Shown: positions 10,374 to 19,590 of the stretch, piece after piece
Layout: every line of letters begins with the position of its first letter
Numbering within the stretch: position 1 is the stretch's first letter
Origin: Muricea muricata
Lineage: Eukaryota; Cnidaria; Anthozoa; Malacalcyonacea; Plexauridae
Assembly: GCA_963855995.1 (NCBI GenBank)
Contig: OY979718.1
Span: 29,235,282-29,299,281 of the forward strand
Length of the DNA stretch: 64,000 nucleotides
Reading direction: 5' to 3'
Notes under the pieces: generated by a model
The model's input: only the letters and a program-made list of their open reading frames with translations
What the model was told of the DNA's origin: nothing
The model's database searches: none
Translations under genes and position numbers: made by a program

Positions 10374-10386
10374 AACAACAATAGTT
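10374..10386. repeat. 13-bp target duplication, right (Penelope-like element)
   Basis: AACAACAATAGTT, identical to 7489-7501, lies directly outside the right inverted repeat. Confidence 0.65.
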
Positions 10387-11089
10387 AATGTGAAGAAAAC
10401 TACACACTTACAGTATGTGAGATTGAGCGTTTTATCGTAATCAGATGCCCATAGTTTAAATCAATATATTACCCGAAAATTCTTATAATGGCAGCATTGT
10501 AAAAATGAAATATTTCATTGGTGGCTTCCTCCGATGTATGTCATGATTAATTCGCTGCCTTGTTTAATGTATGTCACCGTTCACAGTCAAGCATATAGCT
10601 AATGTGATGTAACTCAAATTTCTTGTCTGTGTTCTTTAGTCTTTTCTTTTAGAACTATGCATAGACAGCTCGTTCTGCATCATCATGGCGCCACGGCGGA
10701 CCAAGGACGCGGACGGCAGGTTTTCAAGCTACAGACAACGTCAATCATCCTTCCTACATGGTTGTCAGCAACAGCGACTGTGAAACGATATGGCACACTT
10801 GATGCTGCATTGGTTGATACTATGATAAGGCTAAGTGTCTTGCGATTCGACTGTTGTGATTTTGGTGCTTAAACTGGTGCTTGCTTGTGAGCTTGCTACC
10901 ATAGTTATATCATATTACTTCTTCCGTATATATCTGCATGGATTTAAAAATGTTTCAGAGAATGTTTTCTCTCAGCTACAGCTAAGTTTCTAAGTTTAGC
11001 TTGCACCAGTGCGCGTTCATTCATCACAAGCAGTCATTTCGACTTAGATTATCCAGTTTGTTAATAGCAGCAGGTATTGCCGGCTGGAT
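10387..11089. other. Unassigned sequence; weak exon-like GC-rich patch at 10640-10790
   Basis: There is no repeat match that I can see. After TTTCTTTTAG at about 10652 a locally GC-richer patch has two short open frames. One begins MAPRRTKDADGRFSSYRQ at 10686 and stops near 10770. No family is recognised and it may be chance. Confidence 0.2.
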
Positions 11090-11350
11090 GATGAACTGAC
11101 GCTGAGGTAACGTTCACAATTTAGCTGATGATGCTTATTACGCCGAAACTGGTTATTACGCACTTATTCGACGCAAATGGTTATACTCATGAACTAACAC
11201 AGGAGTAAGGTTTACATTCCAGCGATGACATTTAGTTCGCTGGAAACTGTAGGTATTTTGTCGCGCTTGGGACACTTACTTTATATTCGTCATCGTTTGG
11301 ATATTGAACTGACACAGGGGTAAGGTTCACTATTCAGCTGATGATGTCGA
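11090..11350 (+). repeat. Three diverged ~105-bp tandem units with hammerhead-like cores
   Basis: The leader GAACTGACACAGGGGTAAGG-like occurs at about 11094, 11194 and 11305. Each is followed by an AGCTGATGATG-like box at 11123, 11221 and 11336. In unit 1 the order CTGATGA, a short stem (GC...GC), GAAAC, TGGTT is close to a type I hammerhead core. Unit 2 has GCGATGA and GGAAAC. Unit 3 keeps only CTGATGA. Tandem hammerhead repeats are known from Penelope terminal repeats and animal retrozymes. Assignment is inference. Confidence 0.4.
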
Positions 11351-11549
11351 CGCTTTTGGTTGACTATATAGGTAACTTATAGCACTGTTATTATACAAAC
11401 CAGTAAAGGTGCATAGAATTCACTTAAAATTGGCATTGCAATTAAACTGACATAGATTGAGGTTTTCGTAACCTGGCATTTGTACTGTTCTATGTTTGGT
11501 TACTTCACCAATCAAATAATTAGAAAATCAATGAGTTTGGATGTTGGGA

Positions 11550-11850
11550 TGGTCAGCTTTGTTTCTCGTGTTACTAACGCTCCAATCGAGAAGTTGTAAT
11601 ATAGAAGCTTTGTGGGGAAGCTGCTGGGCAATTGTCTCGGCCCCATTCAGGTTTCCTGTATTGCAGGTTTTTTCTGATCTCCCTGACTATCCAGCTGTAG
11701 TTTAAGCGATGGTAATACTCAAACACATGTCTTACTATCATCTGCATGGTCAATTAAGTCTGTCTTCCATATGATTACAGTTATTGTCAGAGTACGATTG
11801 TTCGTCTCTGGAGAATACCCATGCATTTAGTATATTTGGGGGGTCAAAGT
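11550..11850 (-). repeat. Diverged copy of the Helentron-like element 2 interior
   Basis: Read on the minus strand, this matches about 41230-41520: shared blocks include the stretch around TTCCCCACAAAGCTTCTATA, CAGGAAACCTG and CAGACGAACAA-like sequence. Conserved blocks alternate with substitutions and small indels. The two copies are therefore old relatives rather than recent duplicates. It may be a fragment of another mobile element or of a captured host sequence. Confidence 0.7.
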
Positions 11851-12068
11851 GGTCCCAATTGTGAACTTAAGGCCTATCGATTCAGGTTATTTATTGCAAA
11901 GATAATAATTGATTGAATCGTGGGAACTGAACTCAGGGATTATCACCCTTTGGTCAGCTAAAATTGAAGGATATTATCACATATCTGGCATAGCCCTACT
12001 CGGGACCATCGGCAAGCGGCTTGTCATTTGGGGTGGGCTGTGTCTCTTTTATCCCGAGGAGACTTGTG
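11851..12068. other. Unassigned sequence
   Basis: A 63-codon open frame crosses this stretch but shows no recognisable motif and runs into the following direct repeat. I see no other structure. Confidence 0.3.
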
Positions 12069-12310
12069 GCGTTAGTAATACCCCACCTTTTCTGTGCTAA
12101 ATGTTATATGGTTATTAATTAATAATTTTGCTTGTTAATTTTTAAAAATTGATTAAAACAATAAAGCGGCTATGTGCTAACAACTGGGCACATAGCCATA
12201 ATTATGCCATAAAGGCTTCGACTGGTCTTGTATTACTCGGCAGCACAGAAAACCGAGCTCAACGCGACGGGCAGTTTACCGATGATCGTTTATTATATGC
12301 AGGGGGAAGA
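12069..12310 (+). repeat. 240-bp direct repeat, copy 1
   Basis: From GCGTTAGTAATACCCCACC to ATATGCAGGGGG the sequence matches 12599-12838 at a spacing of 530 bp. It contains a perfect 10-bp hairpin stem, GGCTATGTGC and GCACATAGCC, with an 8-bp loop. This copy looks better preserved than copy 2. No TG...CA ends or primer-binding site are visible, so a long terminal repeat is not supported. Confidence 0.75.
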
Positions 12311-12598
12311 TAAAGGGGCTTATTGCCACGGCAATAAGAGTTTTTATTGCTTCCCGTAATAATTTATAATTGGAGTAATTATGCGAAATAGGTTATTCGC
12401 GCGCGTAAGTTAATTTAAGTATAGTCATGTGATTAGAAGATCCGGTATTTATTGGTGGTGAAGTGGGTCACCTTTCCTTTCCTATTCCACGAGGGCTGCA
12501 GTGCACATCAAGAAATTGGACGAAAAAAATTTTACCCACCCTCCTGCCCGTTTTGAAATCTTTATGTAGAACTTACATAGAAATGTTATGCGTGGTGG
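12311..12598. other. Segment between the 240-bp direct repeats; small hairpins only
   Basis: It contains short inverted motifs, for example GGCAATAAGAG followed by TTTTTATTGCT and ATTGCCACGGCAAT. It has no coding frame. With the flanking repeats it could be one 530-bp tandem unit and part of a second. Confidence 0.4.
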
Positions 12599-12838
12599 GC
12601 GTTAGTAATACCCCACCTTTTCTGTGCTAAATGTTATATAGTTATTCATTAATAATTTTGTTAATTATTAAAAATTGATTAAAACAATAAAGCAGCTATT
12701 AGCTAACAACTAGGCACATAGCCATAATTTTGCCATAAAGGCTTCGACTGCTCTTGTATTACTCGGCAGCACAGAAAACCGAGGTAAACGCGACGGGCAG
12801 TTTGCCGATGATCGTTTAATATATGCAGGGGGGAGGGC
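12599..12838 (+). repeat. 240-bp direct repeat, copy 2
   Basis: This is a diverged copy of 12069-12310; its hairpin arm is eroded (CAGCTATTAGC against GGCACATAGCC). It abuts the satellite array directly at its right end. Confidence 0.75.
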
Positions 12839-15800
12839 GATAAAACGCGATTTTGATGCTTGTAAGATCGTTTTCATTCTGTTTGAAAGAAGGTTATAGG
12901 TTTCTCATTGCAACAAGTTATTTCATTCATCTCCATCATTTGAGCGTCATAACATGATTCCCGTCTTGGTAGGATCTGAAATTTCCATTTACAAGGTCGC
13001 TTTTTGGTCCGTGATTGCCGTATATCATTGCACTCAACTCGATCACTTTAGCACTCAAAAGATCATTTTAAACTCTAAAACGTCACCGTTGTCGATTTAA
13101 GACGGCAATTCTTAGTTGGTGATTTGAACATGTTTTTACGCTGAAATTGCTTCCGAACGCATAAAACGCAATTTTGTAGCTTGTAAGATCATTTTAATTC
13201 TGTTTGAAAGAAGGTTATGGGTTTCTCATTGCAACAAGTTATTTCGTTCATCTCCATCGCTTGAGCGTCAAAAACATGATTCCCGTCTTGGTAAGATCTG
13301 AAATTTCCATATAGAAGGTCTCTTTTTGGTCCGTTATTGAAATATATCATTGCACTCAACTCGATCACTTTAGCACACAAAACATAATTCTAAACTCGAA
13401 AACGTCACCGTTGTCGATTTAAGACGGCAATTCTTAGTTGGTGATTTGAACATGTTTTTACCCTGAAATTTCTTCCAGAACGCTTAAAACGCAATTTTGA
13501 TGCTTGAAAGATCATTTTCATCAAGTTTGAAGGAATGTTATAGGTTTCTCATTGCAACAAGTTTTTTCGCTAATCTCGATAGTTTGAGTGCCGAAAACAT
13601 GATTCCCGTCTTGGTAAGGTCTCAAATTTCCATTTAGAAGGTCTCTTATAGCTTTTTGGTCGGTTATTGAAATATATCATTGCGCTCAACTCGATCCCTT
13701 TAGAACTCAAAACATCATTTTAAACTCGAAAACGTCACCGTTGTCGATTTAAAACTGGATTTTTTTGTTGAAAATTTTAATATGTTTTTACGCTGAAATT
13801 TCTTCCAGAACGCTTAAAACGCAATTTTGATGCTTGAAAGATCATTTTCATTAAGTTTGAAGGAATGTTATAGGTTTCTCATTGCAACAAGTTTTTTCGC
13901 TCATCTCGATAGTTTGAGTGCCGAAAACATGATTCCCGTCTTGGTAAAGTCTCAAATTTCCATTTAGAAGGTCTCTTATAGCTTTTTGGTCCGTTATTGA
14001 AATATATCATTGCGCTCAACTCGATCACTTTAGCACTCAAAACATCAATTTTAACTCTAAAACGTCGCCGTTGTCGATTCAAGACGGAAATTTTTAATTG
14101 GTTATCGTAACATGTTTTTACGCTGAAATTATTCCAGAACGATAAAAACGCGATTTTGATGCTTGTAAGATCTTTTTCATTCTGTTTGAAAGAAGGTTAT
14201 AAGTTTCTCATTGCAACAAGTTTTTTCGCTTGTCTCGATAGTTTTAGTCCCGAAAAAATGAGTCCCGTCTTCGTAAGGTCTTAAAGTTCCATTTAAAAAC
14301 TCTCTTTTTGGTGCGTCACCCAAACATATCATTGCGCTAAACTCGATTACTTTAGCACTCAAAACATCATTTTAAACTCTCAAACGTCGCCGTTGTCGAT
14401 TAAAAACGGAAATTTTTAGTTGGTGATTTGGACATGTTTTTACGCTCAAATCAAGTCCAGAACGCTTAAAAGGCGATCTTGATTCTCGTAAAATCGTTCT
14501 CATTCAGTTTGAAAGAAGGTCATAGGTTTCTCATTGCAACAAGTTATATATTTCGTTCATATCCATCGTTTAAGCATCAAAAACATGTTTCCCGTCTTGG
14601 AAAGATCTGAAATTTCCATTTAGATTGTCGCTTTTTGGTTCGTGCTTGCAATATATCATTGCGCTCAACTCGATCACTTTAGCACTCAAAACATAATTTT
14701 AAGCTCTAAAACGTCGCTGTTGTCGATTTAAGACGGCAATTTTTAGTTCGTGATTTGAATTTTTTTACGCTGAAATTGCTTCCTTAAAACGCGATTTTGA
14801 TGCTTGTAAGGTCGTTTTCATTCTGTTTGAAAGAAGGTTTTAAGTTTCTCATCGCAACAAGTTTTTTCGCTTGTCTCAATAGTTTGAGTGCCGAAAACAT
14901 GATTACCGCTTTGGTAAGGTTTTAAATTTCCATTTACAAGGTTTCTTTTTGGTCCGTTATACAAATATATCATTGCACTCAACTCGATCACTTTAGCACT
15001 CAAAACATCATTTTAAACTCGAAAACGTCACCGTTGTCGACGTAAGACGGCAATTCTTAGTTGGTGATTTGAACATATTTTTACGCTGAAATTTCTTCCA
15101 GAACGCTTAAAACGCGATTTTGATTCTTGTAAGATTGTTTTCATTCTGCTTGAAAGAAGGTTATAGGTTTCTCTTTGCAACAATTTATTTCGTTCATCTC
15201 CATCGTTTTAGCGTCAAAAACATGATTCCCGTCTTGGTAAGATCTGAAATTTCCATATAGAAGGTCTCTTTTTGGTCCGTTATTGAAATATATCATTGCA
15301 CAACTCGATCACTTTAGCACTCAAAACATAATTTTAAGCTCTAAAACGTCGCTGTTGTCGATTTAGGACGGCAATTCTTTGTTGGTGATTTGAACATGTT
15401 TTTACGCTGAAATTCCTTCCAGAACGCTTAAAACGTGATGTTGATTCTTGTAAGATCGTTTTCGTTCATTTTGAAAGAAGGTTATAAGTTTCTCATTGCA
15501 ACAAGTTTTTTCGCTCATCTCGATAGTTTAGTGCCGAAAACATGACTCCCGTCTTGGTAAGGTCTAAAATTTCCATTTAGAACGTCTCTTTTTGGTCCGT
15601 TATTGAAATATACCATTGCGCTGAGCTCGATCACTTCAGCACTCAAAACATCAATTTTAACTCTAAAACGTCGCCGTTGTCGATTTAAGACGGCAATTTT
15701 TAGTTGGTTATCGTAACATGTTTTTACGCTGAAATTATTCCAGAACGATAAAAACGCGATTTTGATGCTTGTAAGATCGTTTTCATTCTGTTTGAAAGAA

Positions 15801-16070
15801 GGTTATAAGTTTCTCATTGCAACAAGTTTTTTCGCTTGTCTCGATAGTTTTAGTCCCGAAAATATGAGTCCCGTCTTGGTAAGGTCTTAAATTTCCATTT
15901 AAAAACTCTCTTTTTGGTGCGTTATTTGAATATATCATTGCGCTAAACTCGATTACTTTAGCACTCAAAACATCATTTTAAACTCTCAAACGTCGCCGTT
16001 GTCGATTAAAAACGGAAATTTTTAGTTGGTGATTTGGACATGTTTTTACGCTCAATCAAATTCAGAACGC
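12839..16070 (+). repeat. Satellite, type A, about 10 monomers
   Basis: Monomers of about 320 bp with type A diagnostics, quite diverged from one another. The array restarts at GATAAAACGCGATTTTGATGCT, almost the same 22 bp at which the first segment broke off (7397-7418). The part from about 14470 onward is closely repeated after palindrome 2 (19591-21200), which indicates a block duplication of about five monomers. Confidence 0.9.
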
Positions 16071-16074
16071 TTAA
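16071..16074. repeat. TTAA target duplication, left (palindrome 2)
   Basis: TTAA precedes the terminal AGTGGCAC. The same tetranucleotide follows the other terminus at 19587-19590. The uninterrupted satellite paralogues at about 14462 and 21200 have one TTAA at this point (CTTAAAAGGCGAT), so it is a true duplication. Confidence 0.85.
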
Positions 16075-16267
16075 AGTGGCACTAGAGCCGGAAAATGAAT
16101 CCTAATTTTTTTACAAATATAGAAAGTATACAAGTAATTATGCAGACTCACGAAATTTCAGCTTTCAATTCCGCTTCTTTCCGTCATTTTTTAAACCAAA
16201 AGACACGAATTTCACGTCCGTTGTTACAGAGTCTTCAATTAGCGAGCACGGTGAACAAAACCGGATG

Positions 16268-16275
16268 TGACGTCA
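16268..16275. promoter_or_regulatory. CRE octamer TGACGTCA upstream of the P2X7-tail-like gene (left arm)
   Basis: A perfect CREB/ATF octamer 116 bp before the start codon at 16391. It is conserved in the other arm (19385-19392) and parallels the octamer in palindrome 1. Confidence 0.5.
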
Positions 16276-16390
16276 AAGACTCAACACGCTGTGTCAGTCG
16301 CATAGTGAAATCATACAATTTTGTTTACGAAATGTATTACTAATATTCCTTCGGTTTAGTTTTCTTTCGTTCGTTGTTTTTTAATTTACT

Positions 16391-17490
16391 ATGTCAACTG
16401 AAGACGAGGCAGGATCCTGTTCAGAAGAAAAGTCCGAAGAAAGTAATAATCACTCTCCTGATGAGGAAATGTTGTATGGGGCTGATTCAAACTCATTTGA
16501 AATTGAAGCAGGGTCAAATTTATACGATGTCTCGGCGGATCCCATTGCCACGGAAGAAGAACACCAAAATTATATTTTACAAGCTGTGGCTGATAAAATA
16601 GATGAATTAGAAGAGCTTTGTTTGCGATTAACTGGGGAACAGTGTATCGACTTTTGGTAACTTTCTTTGTTATACCACGCTTTATGGAGTATACTAAAAA
16701 TGTCATGCTGCATTGCTGCTGTCTATTCATGATAACGAGTAGGGTTAAAAACAGGTTGGATACGTTCATTGTATACGATTGCATCACTAAGCTATATGGA
16801 TTGCATCCACGATATCATATTCGCACTAAATATTCTTTTATCTTGAGTAATATTATGCATGTTATTTGAATTGTTTTGCAAGTTTTGCACTGTATTGGGT
16901 TTTAGGTGTAACTGTGGCAATTGCTCTACAGAGCTTATTGTGAAGCCTGAAGAGTGTCAATGCTGCCATGAAATTGCACAAGTCCGGAATAAAATAATGG
17001 AGGAGAAAATGGGTGACCAGTGTTTGACGAAGCACCCAGGTTTTGAAGCTGGTTGTTTAAATCAGTGGGCTTTACGACTTGCTGGTTTGAGCTACAGGAC
17101 GAAAAATAAAGGGTGTAAAAATTATACAACTTTATACAAAAAAGGGAAAAAAACAGAAGCAGAGTAAGTGCTAGTGAAAATCAATGATTAGAAAATCTAC
17201 CTGTTACTTGTTCTCAATTCGCTGTAGTTAAAATATTTAGTGCCCTTATACTGGATCAAGTATCATGGCAAGAGATCATATTAAAGTCTTTGATTCAATG
17301 TAAATCTGTGAATATTTTTTTAAGGTTCTTCAGGCCAGTGTCACATAGACAAGTGGTCAGGCTGGTGTGGGATTACACAGGCAGCTCAACAAGATATCGT
17401 TTACCATGTTGTGTCTATGCCAGAATTCGCAAAGAATTTCCAAGCAAAGACTATGTAGGGTTTGAAGAAGAGGAAGATGACTTGGATTGA
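16391..17490 (+). CDS. P2X7 cytoplasmic-tail (ballast)-like cysteine-rich protein, three exons, open copy
   Basis: Exons 16391-16656, 16906-17163 and 17325-17490 join in phase (GT-AG introns of 249 and 161 bp) to a 229-residue protein. Residues 1-88 are acidic and low in complexity. The domain starts at the first splice junction with W89-C-N-C-G-N-C95, then C106-Q-C-C109-H, C128-L-T-K-H-P-x-F and C139-L-N, and ends with R200-L-P-C-C-V and I-R-K-E-F-P-x-x-D-Y-V-G-F221, then an acidic tail. This order is that of the P2X7 C-terminal domain, which in mammals binds zinc through such cysteines. There are no membrane segments, so this is the tail module alone, as in the many ‘P2X7-like’ genes of marine invertebrates. 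Cellular role unknown. The ATG at 16391 is chosen because it is the first in frame and follows the CRE by about 120 bp. The family assignment is from recognition, not search. Confidence 0.8.
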
Positions 17491-17995
17491 TTTCTTTAGT
17501 AAGCTAATTTTTTCATTAGTAATTTGTTGAAGACCATTCATAATTTATCAGCTTCTGGTGGTTGGCACTGATGAATTTCAAATTTTAGTAATACATAAAG
17601 TTAATTTTGTTTTGGTTAATACAGTATTAAAAAGTGCTCCATGTCAATTAGGTATGGTAGAGCTCATGGTAGAGCATGCAGATAGCGATTTTTTAACCCA
17701 AAAGGTTACCAGTAAAAACTTTTTCATCGAAGAAAAATCATCACATGGTAATTAATACACATAGTAATTTAGAAGTGACCTTTTGAGGAAATGGTATCAC
17801 AAAAAGTTAAGATTAGATCTTCTTTAAATGAAATAAATTCTGCGTGTTCTATTAATGAGTATAAATTTTTAGCCAAATTGATTGTTGTTATATTGGGGAC
17901 TTAATTTTATCATGGAGCAGACTTTTACTTGCCAAATGCTAGGTGATTTTACTTGCCAGCACATGTCAATGGATTATATTTATATAAATACCTTA
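17491..17995. other. 3' region of the gene and central spacer of palindrome 2
   Basis: The stretch to about 17664 is still part of the left arm. 17665-17995 is the unpaired spacer. An AATAAA at 17832-17837 could serve as poly(A) signal for the plus-strand gene. A short open frame (17558-17755) has no recognisable motif. Confidence 0.45.
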
Positions 17996-18168
17996 GCCCT
18001 ACCATACCTAATTGACATAGAGCACTTTTTAATACTGTATTAACCAAAACAAAATTAACTTTATGTATTACTAAAATTTGAAATTCATCAGTGCCAACCA
18101 CCAGAAGCTGATAAATTATGAATGGTCTTCAACAAATTACTAATGAAAAAATTAGCTTACTAAAGAAA

Positions 18169-19269
18169 TCAATCCAAGTCATCTTCCTCTTCTTCAAACC
18201 CTACATAGTCTTTGCTTGGAAATTCTTTGCGAATTCTGGCATAGACACAACATGGTAAACGATATCTTGTTGAGCTGCCTGTGTAATCCCACACCAGCCT
18301 AACCACTTGTCTATGTGACACTGCCCTGAAGAACCTTAAAAAAATATTCACAGATTTACATTGAATCAAAGACTTTAATATGATCTCTTGCCATGATACT
18401 TGATCCAGTATAAGGGCACTAAATATTTTAACTACAGCAAATTGAAAACAAGTAACAGGTAGATTTTCTAATCATTGATTTTCACTAGCACTTACTCTGC
18501 TTCTGTTTTTTTCCCTTTTTTGTATAAAGTTGTATAATTTTTACACACTTTATTTTTCGTCCTGTAGCTCAAACCAGCAAGTCATAAAGCCCACTGATTT
18601 AAACAACCAGCTTCAAAACCTGGGTGCTTCGTCAAACACTGGTCACCCATTTTCTCCTCCATTATTTTATTCCGGACTTGTGCAATCTCATGGCAGCATT
18701 GACACTCTTCAGGCTTCACAATAAGCTCTGTAGAACAATTGCCACAGTTACACCTAAAACCCAATACAGTGCAAAACTTGCAAAACAATTCAAATAACAT
18801 GCATAATAATACTTAAGATAAAAAAAATATTTAGTGCGAATATGATATCGTGGATGCAATCCATATAGCTTAGTGATGCAATCGTATACAATGAACGTAT
18901 CCAACCTGTTTTTAACCCTACTCGTTATCATTAATAGACAGCAGCAATGCAGCATGACATTTTTAGTATACTCCATAAAGCGTGGTATAATAAAGAAAGT
19001 TACCAAAAGTCGATACACTGTTCCCCAGTTAATCGCAAACAAAGCTCTTCTAATTCATCTATTTTATCAGCCACAGCTTGTAAAATATATTTTTGGTGTT
19101 CTTCTTACGTGGCAATGGGATCCGCCGAGACATCGTATAAATTTGACCCTGCTTCAATTTCAAATGAGTTTGAATCAGCTCCATACAACATTTCCTCATC
19201 AGGAGAGTAATTATTACTTTCTTCGGACTTTTCTTCTGAACAGGATCCTGCCTCGTCCTCAGTTGACAT
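18169..19269 (-). pseudogene. Inverted copy of the P2X7-tail-like gene, with two nonsense codons
   Basis: Exons on the minus strand are 19269-19004, 18753-18496 and 18334-18169, identical in length and splice sites to the left-arm copy. Codon 55 (GAA in the left copy) is TAA, and codon 146 (CGA, arginine) is TGA; otherwise only scattered substitutions are seen. The ATG, all three exon frames and the terminal IRKEFPSKDYVGF are retained. So this copy cannot make the full protein unless the stops are bypassed, while the left one can. Confidence 0.8.
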
Positions 19270-19384
19270 AGTAAATTAAAAAACAACGAACGAAAGAAAA
19301 CTAAACCGAGGGAATATTAGTAATACATTTCGTAAACAAAATTGTATGATTTCACTATGCGACTGACACAGCGTGTTGAGTCTT

Positions 19385-19392
19385 TGACGTCA
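19385..19392. promoter_or_regulatory. CRE octamer TGACGTCA (palindrome 2, right arm)
   Basis: The mirror copy of 16268-16275, upstream of the minus-strand gene copy. Confidence 0.5.
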
Positions 19393-19586
19393 CATCCGGT
19401 TTTGTTCACCGTGCTCGCTAATTGAAGACTCTGTAATGGCGGACGTGAAATTCGTGTCTTTTGGTTTAAAAAAATGACGGAAAGAAGCGGAATTGAAAGC
19501 TGAAATTTCGTGAGTCTGCATAATTACTTGTATACTTTCTATATTTGTAAAAAAATTAGGATTCATTTTCCGGCTCTAGTGCCACT

Positions 19587-19590
19587 TTAA
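19587..19590. repeat. TTAA target duplication, right (palindrome 2)
   Basis: It follows the terminal CCACT and is continuous with satellite sequence AAGGCGATCTTGAT. Confidence 0.85.

Larger units (their letters stand above)
16075..19586. mobile_element. Palindrome 2: 3.5-kb TTAA-bounded inverted-repeat element carrying a P2X7-tail-like gene in each arm
   Basis: Ends are AGTGGCACTAGAGCCGG and its inverse. Arms 16075 to about 17664 and about 17996-19586 are inverted copies, about 1.59 kb each with only scattered differences, around a 330-bp single-copy spacer. TTAA flanks both sides and an empty-site satellite paralogue exists. No transposase is encoded. Each arm carries the complete three-exon unit: the plus-strand copy is open, the minus-strand copy is nonsense-mutated. 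The transcripts converge on the spacer. TTAA points to piggyBac- or Kolobok-type mobilisation; the family itself is not identified. Confidence 0.85.

Noticed and set aside
12069-12838. Direct repeats as LTRs of a retrotransposon
   Set aside because: No TG...CA ends, no primer-binding or polypurine tract, and only 290 bp between the repeats.
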